Shown here in pieces: positions 43,904 to 51,400 of a stretch of 64,000 nt of DNA. The stretch covers positions 164,496 to 228,495 of the forward strand of contig NZ_JNUP01000072.1 in the NCBI RefSeq assembly GCF_000758165.1. The letters run 5' to 3'. A model generated the notes under the pieces. It saw only the letters and a program-made list of their open reading frames with translations. It did no database searches and had not been told where the DNA came from. A program made the translations under genes and the position numbers. Every line of letters begins with the position of its first letter. Position 1 is the first letter of the stretch. This DNA comes from Spirochaeta lutea. Lineage in GTDB: Bacteria; Spirochaetota; Spirochaetia; DSM-27196; Salinispiraceae.

Positions 43904-44725
43904 TTAGGAACGACTTCCGGGTCCTGTCACTTGGTTTTTACCCTGGGATTTTGCCTGGTACATACGGCGGTCGGCTGTATCCAGGAGATCCCGTACCTTC
44001 ATGCCGTCCTCCGGAAAGACAGCGACCCCCGCAGAAAGGGTTATGGAATAGGGCAGTTTCATGGATGCTACGGCCTGACACAGCCGTTGAGCAAACACCA
44101 TAGCACCCTGACCGTCGGTATGGGGCAGGACCGCCACAAACTCTTCACCCCCGAACCGGGCCGTTATATCCTCGATCCGGGCGTTTTTCTGAAGGCACCG
44201 GGCGATCCGGATCAGGGCCATATCCCCTGCCTTATGCCCGAACTCATCGTTAATGCTCTTAAAATCATCCACATCCGCAAAGACCAGAGCAATCCGGTAG
44301 CCGTGTCGCCGGGCCCGGTGCAGCTCCTGGGTGCATTGGGTCTCAAAAAACCGGCGGTTGCTCAGGCCGGTCAGGAAGTCTGTCAGGGCGTGGTTCTGCT
44401 GCTGTTCATACTCTTGGTACTCCACCACCGTCGGAAAGGTGTAGAGCGACTCCTGGGAGAGCAAATACTCCATGAGGGCGGATCTAAAATCCACCGAAGC
44501 GTGCATTCCCGTAGATAACCGTTCCTGAAGATCCTGGGCTGCCCGGTATATTTCCCGGGCACGGTGGGGTTCAATGGCCTTCTGGGCCAGTAGGCGTATG
44601 AGAATGGAATAAAACTCGGGATTATCACCGTAACTGGATTGAAGGGATGAAAGTGCTTCATTGAAGCATAGAGAATCAGACAAAAGGGTTTGCTTAATAC
44701 TCCGACTTATCTGAACCTGATTCAT
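43904..44725 (-). CDS. Diguanylate cyclase (GGDEF)
   Basis: A 273-residue cytoplasmic protein. The N-terminal about 105 residues are helical and unassigned. The GGDEF domain covers about 110-270: DFLTGLSNRRFFE, VFADVDDFKSINDEFGHKAGD, active site RFGGEEF, and SAGVAVFPEDG near the end. The inhibitory I-site RIED lies five residues before GGEEF. An active, feedback-inhibited c-di-GMP synthase is expected. The input signal is unknown because no sensor domain is recognisable. A full promoter ends six bases before the ATG; there is no ribosome binding site. Confidence 0.95.
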   Translation of the reverse strand: MNQVQISRSIKQTLLSDSLCFNEALSSLQSSYGDNPEFYSILIRLLAQKAIEPHRAREIYRAAQDLQERLSTGMHASVDFRSALMEYLLSQESLYTFPTVVEYQEYEQQQNHALTDFLTGLSNRRFFETQCTQELHRARRHGYRIALVFADVDDFKSINDEFGHKAGDMALIRIARCLQKNARIEDITARFGGEEFVAVLPHTDGQGAMVFAQRLCQAVASMKLPYSITLSAGVAVFPEDGMKVRDLLDTADRRMYQAKSQGKNQVTGPGSRS

Positions 44726-44731
44726 GAATGA

Positions 44732-44761
44732 ATACTACGTCTCCCCCACTGGTTTTGTCAA
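44732..44761 (-). promoter_or_regulatory. Promoter of the diguanylate cyclase gene, leaderless type
   Basis: Minus-strand TTGACA (44761-44756), an 18-base spacer and TAGTAT (44737-44732), six bases before the ATG at 44725. Confidence 0.65.
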
Positions 44762-44871
44762 GATTGACTCCGGTGTCTCGGCCCGGCTCAATGGGGTTCA
44801 ACCCCGGGTGCCCGGCATGGTGCCGCTCGGCGCAATGCAACCAGGGCCGCCCCCTGGTATGTTCATGCTAT

Positions 44872-45885
44872 TCAGCCCTCGAAAACACCCTCCGGACCCG
44901 ATGCCGGTTTTCGCGCCACCACCATGTGCCGCTTAACTCCGAAACCGGGCCGGCGGACTACCTGGAACCCCGCCCGGCGCAGTCCGGCCTTCACCACCCC
45001 GGCCGCACTGTAGGTAACCGCGAATCCCCCGGGCAAGGTTAATGCGCCGACATCCTGCAGCACCTCCGAAGACCACATCTGGGGATTCTTCTCCGGGCTG
45101 TGGCCGTCCAGGAACCAGCCATGGAAGGACACGCCGGAATGGCCTAGGGCCGAGAGCATTCCCTCCACATCACCCTGCCAGAGAGCCAGCCGTACCCGCC
45201 AGCCCCGAAAGTCCCAGGAAGACAGGTGCCACCCCAGCCGCCCCAGTCCAAGCCCCAGTGCCTGGTACCAAGACCGTACATCACCGGGGTTCAGGGCCGA
45301 CAACTCCCCGCTGTCCCAGTAGGGCTGTAGCCATTCTTGCAGTTGGTCCCATTCCAGCGGATACGCATCCACGGACCAGTACCACAACTCTGGCGACTCT
45401 TCCGCCGGATTCTTTCGCTCCCTTGGTTGGCCGCGGAGCCTGTCGACCACATCCCGCTCCTCGGCCGGATTCTGTAAATCCGCCGGTCTACTATGCGCCT
45501 CAGCCGGTTGGCCCTGCGCCTCGGCCGGATTCTGCGATCCAGCCATGGGGTTCTCATTTTCTGCCGGATCTCGCGATCCGGCCGGGCTGCTCTGGACTCC
45601 CGCCGGTCTACTATGCGCCTCGGCCGGTTGGTCCAGCGCGTCTGCCGGCCCCTGGGGCCTCCCCGGGAAGGCACCGGACTGCCGGCTACAGTCAGGTAAG
45701 TGGGTCAGAAGGGCCCAGAGATTCAGGCCGGTGCCGAAGCCCGTCTCACCGATGGTGATTCCCCGGGGGATGTTCAGGTCAAGTCCCGATCCGCGGATGA
45801 ATACGTGGGTAGCCTCGGCAAAGCCGGCTCCGGGGGAGAAGTAGGGATCATCGTAATGGGGATTATAAGGAAAGGAGGTGTTCAT
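44872..45885 (-). CDS. MnmD-type tRNA U34 methyltransferase with a repeat insertion
   Basis: A 337-residue protein of the DUF752/MnmC methyltransferase family, which methylates aminomethyl-(thio)uridine at the tRNA wobble position. Seen: N-terminal FPYNPHYDDPYFSP, SAM motif I IGETGFGTGLNLWALL (about residues 43-58), SVDAYPLEWDQLQEWL, the hallmark FLDGHSPEKNPQMW, and GFGVKRHMVVARKP at the end. The FAD-dependent oxidase half of MnmC is absent, so it is MnmD-like. Between motif I and the acidic strand (about residues 70-165) lies a large non-family insertion of repeated PAE/PAG units. The Rossmann core is intact on both sides, so it may still be active. Divergent from the small protein at 45928. 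Confidence 0.85.
   Translation of the reverse strand: MNTSFPYNPHYDDPYFSPGAGFAEATHVFIRGSGLDLNIPRGITIGETGFGTGLNLWALLTHLPDCSRQSGAFPGRPQGPADALDQPAEAHSRPAGVQSSPAGSRDPAENENPMAGSQNPAEAQGQPAEAHSRPADLQNPAEERDVVDRLRGQPRERKNPAEESPELWYWSVDAYPLEWDQLQEWLQPYWDSGELSALNPGDVRSWYQALGLGLGRLGWHLSSWDFRGWRVRLALWQGDVEGMLSALGHSGVSFHGWFLDGHSPEKNPQMWSSEVLQDVGALTLPGGFAVTYSAAGVVKAGLRRAGFQVVRRPGFGVKRHMVVARKPASGPEGVFEG
45406..45660. repeat. In-frame repeat insertion within the MnmD-like gene
   Basis: About ten diverged units of roughly 21 bp, each encoding PAxxxx plus Q/R/N/S. A 31-bp segment (starting CGCCGGTCTACTATGCGCCT) at 45481-45511 recurs at 45601-45631 with one mismatch, exactly 120 bp later. Confidence 0.85.
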
Positions 45886-45927
45886 ACCAGGCGTTTCACT
45901 GTATCATTTCCCTTCGAAGGAGAGAAG

Positions 45928-46128
45928 ATGCAAAAGGGTACATTCTACGTACGGCTCATTTTAGATACGGTTCCGGAGGAGCGTCGGGCTACCCTGGCCT
46001 TCCGGGATGAACGGAACTACCCGGTTCTCGGACTGGACAGCGAGAAAGGACGACTGCTTCTGCCCGATGACGCCAATAAACTCGTGTGGATTCCTATGGG
46101 CATCTGCCGCTTCGTAAAACTCACCTAG
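45928..46128 (+). CDS. Small protein of 66 residues, unknown
   Basis: A 66-residue soluble protein (starts MQKGTFYVRLIL, contains VPEERRATLAFRDERNYPVL and ends MGICRFVKLT). It is probably a small beta-rich fold, with no signal peptide. AAGGAG lies five bases before the ATG at 45928, which supports translation. I recognise no family. The marC-type gene follows at 26 bases and is likely co-transcribed. Earlier in-frame starts would extend it across the MnmD gene and are rejected. Confidence 0.65.
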   Translation: MQKGTFYVRLILDTVPEERRATLAFRDERNYPVLGLDSEKGRLLLPDDANKLVWIPMGICRFVKLT

Positions 46129-46154
46129 ACCCTGAATCACCCGAAGGAAACACC

Positions 46155-46778
46155 ATGGTACAACAGATCATTCCCATTTTTCTGGCCCTCTTCATCCTCA
46201 TAGATCCCCTGGGAGTATCCATGATCTACCTCTCCTTGACCGCAGAAATGCCCCTGGCAAAACGCCGGAAAATCGCCCTGCGTGCCCCCTTGATCGCCTT
46301 CATCGTCCTGGGACTCTTCATATTTCTCGGTCAGACCATCATCGGGGCCCTGGGAATCATGCCGGGCAGTCTGTACGTTGCCGGCGGAATCCTCCTGTTT
46401 TTTGTTGCAACGGACCTATTATTTGCGAAACCTAAGCGGACCAAAACCTCCGAGCAGGAAGAGGATTCCCCGGGGCAGGATGTGGCGATTTTTCCCCTGG
46501 CCCTGCCCCTGCTTTCCGGCCCCGGGGCGATAACTGCTATTCTGCTCTACCTGAGCGACAATCCCCACAACCTCGTCTTTTCCCTGGTGCTTCTGGGAGT
46601 GGTTGCCGTGGTCTTAGGGTTGGGGGTGATTTTCATGCTCGGCAGCCGTTTTGTGCGAAAGGTGCTCCGGGACACGGGGGTTAAGGTCATTGAACGGATC
46701 ATGGGAATCCTTTTGGCCGGAATGAGCGTACAATTCGTATACAACGGCCTGGTGAAGCTCGAAATACTTCCGTTATAA
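46155..46778 (+). CDS. MarC-family integral membrane protein
   Basis: A 207-residue protein with six hydrophobic segments, typical of the MarC/UPF0056 family. It starts with VQQIIPIFLALFILIDPLG. GALGIMPGSLYVAGGILLFF and the re-entrant-like FPLALPLLSGPGAITAIL are family hallmarks. The function is unknown; the name comes from a gene near the marRAB locus, and a role in drug resistance has been ruled out there. CGAAGGAAA precedes the ATG at 46155. It is co-directional with the small protein upstream, and the Fur-type gene follows behind its own promoter. Confidence 0.92.
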   Translation: MVQQIIPIFLALFILIDPLGVSMIYLSLTAEMPLAKRRKIALRAPLIAFIVLGLFIFLGQTIIGALGIMPGSLYVAGGILLFFVATDLLFAKPKRTKTSEQEEDSPGQDVAIFPLALPLLSGPGAITAILLYLSDNPHNLVFSLVLLGVVAVVLGLGVIFMLGSRFVRKVLRDTGVKVIERIMGILLAGMSVQFVYNGLVKLEILPL

Positions 46779-46791
46779 GCCGGTTTCAGTG

Positions 46792-46797
46792 TATACT
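46792..46797 (+). promoter_or_regulatory. -10 box of the Fur-family gene, leaderless type
   Basis: TATACT at 46792-46797, six bases before the ATG at 46804. No good -35 is seen. Confidence 0.5.
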
Positions 46798-46803
46798 ACC
46801 CCC

Positions 46804-47199
46804 ATGACTGTTTCAAAATTCAGGAAAAGTGCACAACGCGAGCGCCTGTTCCAGGTAATAGCAGCCACTGATACCCATCCCACCGCCCAATGGCTCTACG
46901 ACCAGTTGAAGCCCGAATTTCCCTCTCTGAGCCTGGGCAACCTCTACCGTAATCTACACATCCTCCAGGAACAGGGCAGGATCGAACGCCTGAACATCCC
47001 CGGAAGCGATACCGACCGCTACGATGTTATGGATACCCCCCACTACCACCTGATCTGCACATCCTGCAACCGGATCTTCGATGTGCCCGCCGAGGGACTG
47101 GATGGGGTGATAGCCCGGGTCCAAGGAACGGCCGGATTTACCGTTTCCCAGGCCTATGTACAGTTCACCGGTCTATGCGCGGATTGCAGGAACCGCTGA
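46804..47199 (+). CDS. Fur-family regulator, PerR-like
   Basis: A 131-residue metal-dependent repressor. The winged helix occupies about residues 1-80 (THPTAQWLYDQLKPEFPSLSLGNLYRNLHIL). The metal domain has HYHLICTSCNRIFDV (His-x-His plus CxxC) and the C-terminal CADC, giving the structural zinc site of four Cys. An N-terminal His in THPTA and an Asp in RIFD fit the PerR-type regulatory metal site, so a peroxide sensor is more likely than an iron sensor. This is inference from motif spacing. The ATG at 46804 is six bases after a TATACT box, without a ribosome binding site. No peroxidase gene is adjacent. Confidence 0.88.
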   Translation: MTVSKFRKSAQRERLFQVIAATDTHPTAQWLYDQLKPEFPSLSLGNLYRNLHILQEQGRIERLNIPGSDTDRYDVMDTPHYHLICTSCNRIFDVPAEGLDGVIARVQGTAGFTVSQAYVQFTGLCADCRNR

Positions 47200-47240
47200 A
47201 ATCTGCCCACCGGTAACCCTCCCCTCCTAAGGAATAATCA

Positions 47241-47411
47241 TTGACAGCCCCAGAACCCCGGGGTACTCTTAGGCATCTATCACGAACGAATACGATGGTG
47301 TATACTTTATGAGTCATTTGCAATTTGTATGCGTATTACATGGAAACCAGTAAATCATTTCAAAGAAATGGGTTGCTAGTGTTAGTCCGGCGCATGGCGC
47401 TTTCAACACTA
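47241..47411 (+). promoter_or_regulatory. Intergenic promoter and hairpins before the lipoprotein gene
   Basis: TTGACA at 47241-47246, a 17-base spacer and TACTCT at 47264-47269 form a possible promoter; a TATACT also occurs near 47301. Downstream are CATTTC/GAAATG around 47355-47370 and a larger hairpin at 47377-47411 (TAGTGTT/AACACTA with an inner GCGC pair). It may be a long structured leader or a small RNA. Confidence 0.3.
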
Positions 47412-47480
47412 CGGTTTGAATGAGTCTCGTAACTATACATGCATTGCAGTCAGATAACGGGAAGACCTGAGGGGCCGGGA

Positions 47481-48206
47481 ATGGACAACAAACGCAGATT
47501 CATCGCACAGTTGAATTACCCTATGAAAAAACACAGCATAGTTAATCCAGGACTGATGGGTCTGATCCTGGTCCTGGCCCTCGCCGGATGTTCCTCCGAA
47601 GGAAGTTTGTCATCCCTCACCCAGACGGTACGGAACAGTATTACCTCCGGCGTGGAGGCCGTGGGTGAGAGCACCAGGGGGGTACCCGCTGTGGGGTTGG
47701 CAGAAGCTCCCCTGCACCGCGCCCAGGGTCCTCAGATCGCCCAGGATTCCCTTGCACCCCATCAAACCACCGATATATACATTGGCATGTCCAAGGCCGA
47801 GCTTCTGGCCCTCTATCCTCGGGCGAAGGAAACCACCGCCAGCACCATCGAGCTCCAGGATGCAGCCTTCGATGTGTCCGGTGTTTGGACCTTCAGCTTC
47901 CGGGACAATAAACTCTCCTGGTTCGTCTTCAACGGCTATAACCAGGATATTACCTCCGACTCCTTTACCCGAACCCTGAAAACAGCGGAGACCCTCATTG
48001 ACAGCTACACCGCCATCCTCGGTCTGCCCGGACAAATTTCCCGGGGCATCTCGGTATTCAAGGATCCCCGGATCCAACGCCACCAGGGATACCAGGTGAT
48101 TAGCGCCCAGTGGAACACCCCCAAGGGCAAGATAGTTGTAGACTTTTCCTTCTTGGGGGAGGGAAACGACTATTCCTTCCTGGTGACCCTTCAGGCCTCA
48201 GCTTGA
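47481..48206 (+). CDS. Lipoprotein with a SmpA/BamE-like motif
   Basis: A 241-residue lipoprotein (lipobox LALAGC). After a Ser/Thr-rich linker, the segment IGMSKAELLALYPRAKETT resembles the start of SmpA/OmlA/BamE folds. The compact beta domain FSFRDNKLSWFVFNGYNQDI ... KGKIVVDFSFLGEG follows. Attachment to a membrane from the outside is expected; a role in envelope assembly is only suggested by the motif. The start is uncertain: the ATG at 47481 has GAGGGG upstream, while the ATG at 47523 gives a more usual short signal peptide (MKKHSIVNP) but has no ribosome binding site. Confidence 0.7.
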   Translation: MDNKRRFIAQLNYPMKKHSIVNPGLMGLILVLALAGCSSEGSLSSLTQTVRNSITSGVEAVGESTRGVPAVGLAEAPLHRAQGPQIAQDSLAPHQTTDIYIGMSKAELLALYPRAKETTASTIELQDAAFDVSGVWTFSFRDNKLSWFVFNGYNQDITSDSFTRTLKTAETLIDSYTAILGLPGQISRGISVFKDPRIQRHQGYQVISAQWNTPKGKIVVDFSFLGEGNDYSFLVTLQASA

Positions 48207-48369
48207 TTCCAACAAGATCCCATATGCCTCCCCCTAACCCCTCATTACTCCTGGGTACCCTGACTCCCTAGATTCCCTGCCGGGCCTTCCCCCTCATTCC
48301 ATACCCCATGGGTCGTCTCGATCTAGGAGAATGATCTGCCCGTCCTACTGCAGTGCCGGGTTTTTGCGT

Positions 48370-48375
48370 TATACT
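48370..48375 (+). promoter_or_regulatory. -10 box upstream of the alpha-2-macroglobulin gene
   Basis: TATACT with a weak -35. It gives a leader of about 82 bases that carries AGGAG before the ATG at 48464. The rest of 48207-48463 holds nothing else I can name. Confidence 0.4.
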
Positions 48376-48463
48376 GTTCTGCGCAAACCAGCGATAAACG
48401 CCCCGGAGTAACCAATACCTGTTTGGGCTGTTATGGATACAATGCAGAATCAGGAGCGTAGCT

Positions 48464-51400
48464 ATGATACACCCCGGACATAATAATCCCCAGAGCCCTT
48501 CAATAACCCCGGATCCCGTTGATGAGGCCCGGCCCGGATCTTCTGTTGGTTCTTCTGTCGGTTCCTCAGACAGGCACTCCCCGGCGGCCCGGGTTATCCG
48601 CCGGGCCCGGAGGGTGGGTACGGCGGCGGTTATTCTTATTCTTGGCGTTTTGCTGGCAGGCTGCAGCACCGGAAGTCTGCCCCGGGGGGCGGGTGAGCAG
48701 GAGGCAGCCCGTTTTTTGGCCTTCAGTCCGGGACCACGGATCAATCCCGGAGACGGGTTAGTATTCCGGTTTCACCACGAGTACGGCCGGGCGGGAGAAG
48801 CGCTCTCCCAGGATCTGCTTTCCCAGGTGGTAGGGATTCAGGATGTTGGCAGGCTTACCGCCCGGTGGCAGGATGCCCGGACCATGGTGGTCTACCCCGA
48901 AAGCGAGCCCTGGCCCCAGGGCAGGGTCCTGGAGGGCTGGATGAACCTCAGCGCCCTCCATGGCCGGGGCGGGGCGGAACCCTCGGCCGATGTGATTTTT
49001 CGCTTCTCCTCCGAGGTGGCGGTCCAGGGTATTTACCAGAGCCGGTTCAGTCTCGGTCAGGGCCAGGCCGGGGAGGATTTGTATCCCCAGGTCCGGCTTT
49101 CCCTGGGCATTCTGCCCGGGACCGGCGATATTGATTCCGCTCCGGAGCTTTCCTTCCAAACAGCCCGGGGTTCTATTCCGGCCCGGGTGAGCCTGGAGGG
49201 TTCTGAGTTGCTGGTAACCGGTACAAGTCCGATTTCCCGGGGGCAGTCCACCCAGACTCTGGGTATTGAGATCCCCCGGGGTTACCTTGATTTACCCCAG
49301 ACCTGGCAGGCCCAGTGGACGGTTCCCCCCCGGGGAAGCCTCCAGCTGGAAGAGGTCGTGGAGGATGAGGTGCTGGAGCTGGTATTCAGCGAGGATATTG
49401 ATCCGGCTCAGCAGCTTGGCGGGGCCGTGTTTACCACACCGGAAACCGATTTAGTGTTTGAGGTGCGGGGCAATCGAATCATCATTACCCAGGGGCTCGA
49501 ACGGGGCGAGATCTATCAAATTACCATTACCCCTGCCCTCCGGAGCATCTACGGAAGCCGCCTATCCAAGGAACTTACCTTCCAGGGGGGGGTGCCGAAC
49601 CATAAACCCAAGGTCGAGTTTTTACAGAGCGGCTCCATCCTCACCTCCGGAGCGGATTCCCGGATTTACATCCGGACCATGAATCTCCGGGGGCTGAGTG
49701 TCCGGATCCAGGAGGTGTTTGAGAACAATCTGGTTCAGTTCCTTCAGACCCAGAGTCTCGGGGGCGAAATCGACCGCTCCCGGGAATTCGACGGCTACGA
49801 GGTCAACCGGGTGGGCCGTACCCTGGCCAGCCAGGAGCTGGAGATCGGTGAGACCGAAAACGAATGGCTGGTCCACGAGCTTGATTTATCCCCCTTACTA
49901 CCGGATAGCAGCCAGAGCCTCTACCTGGTGTCCCTGGAGTTCGACCGGGAGGATATGATTTGGGAGAGCCCGGAGGATGGTGAGTACCATTACGGAAACG
50001 ATTATTATGAAAACCCCTCCAGCTGGGGCTACCTGTATCAGCATGGCCGGCGCTACAAACCCATCCTGGTAAGCGACCTGGGGCTGACCTTTCTGGCGGG
50101 ACAGCATGACGGGCTTGCCGCTGTCACCCACATACCCGCAGGCACCCCCCTCTCCGGGGCTGAGGTGGAGGTGTACTCCTTCCAGAACCAGGTTATCGCC
50201 CGGGGTAGAACCGACAGCCGTGGTCTGGTCCGCCTTTTCTGGGGCCCGGGGAGCACGGGAACCGGCGGGTCTGGCGCTTCAGGTCCAGGAGCCGGGGATA
50301 GTTCCGGGGCGGCAGGATCTGCCCGAAGCGGGATGGTTACCTCCGGTCCCGGATTACCCGGCCCGAGTGGTGAAGGTCCGACTGCCGCCCCCTTCATCGT
50401 ATTCGCCCGGACCGGAGATTCCCAGGCCGTATTGCCCCTGGACCAGTTCACCTGGAACCTCTCGGGGTTCGATGTGGGGGGGCAGCAGGAAACGCCTTCG
50501 GGGCTCCGGGGCTACCTTTTTACCGAACGGGGGGTGTACCGCCCCGGAGATACGGTCACTCTGTTCTCTGTAATCCGCAACTCCCAGGGAAGTTTTCCTG
50601 ATAACCATCCTGTTACCCTGGAGGTTTTCAACCCCCGGGGACAGCTGTACCTGGAGCGCAGTTCTACCGACGGCAGGGACGGGCTCTACCGGTTTTCCAT
50701 CCCTACCCGGGCAAGTGACCCCACCGGGGGCTACCGGGTCCAGATTCAGGCAGGGGATGCAACCTTTACCCACATTATCCGGGTGGAAACGATTCTGCCA
50801 GACCGTCTGCGCTTATCCATGGATGCTGAGCCCGAGACCTTGGAGCCCCGGGCGGAGCAACTGACGGTGAATCTGACCAGTGAGTACCTCTTCGGCAGTC
50901 CTGCAGCGGGTCTGCCGGGAGAGATCAGCCTTACCGTGGAGGATAGGCCCCTTCGAATCCCCGGCTATGAGGAATTTCATTTCAGTCATCCTACCAAGCC
51001 CTCTCAGCCCTACAGCGAGGTACTGTACTCCGGCCCCTTGGACGAGGGCGGCGGGGTTTCGGTGGATGTAGATATTCCCGTGATGAAAGACCCGCCGGGT
51101 GCCCTGGTATTGGGGTTCTCCGGCCGGGTTACCGAGGCCGGGGGACGGTCGGTCCGGGGCATCACCGCTGTGCCCTACGATCCCTACCATGCCTATGTAG
51201 GAATCCGGGCACCCGATTTTGATTTCGGCTACGCACCCCTGGGGGAAGAGAGCCAATTTCAGATCATCCTTACGGATCCCCGGGGTTCATCCATAGAAAA
51301 CCGGACCCTCCAGTACCGTCTCTATAAAAACGACCGGTATTGGTGGTGGGAATATGACGACTACCGGGATTTCCGCCTGAGTTATAAGAACGACCGGCAT

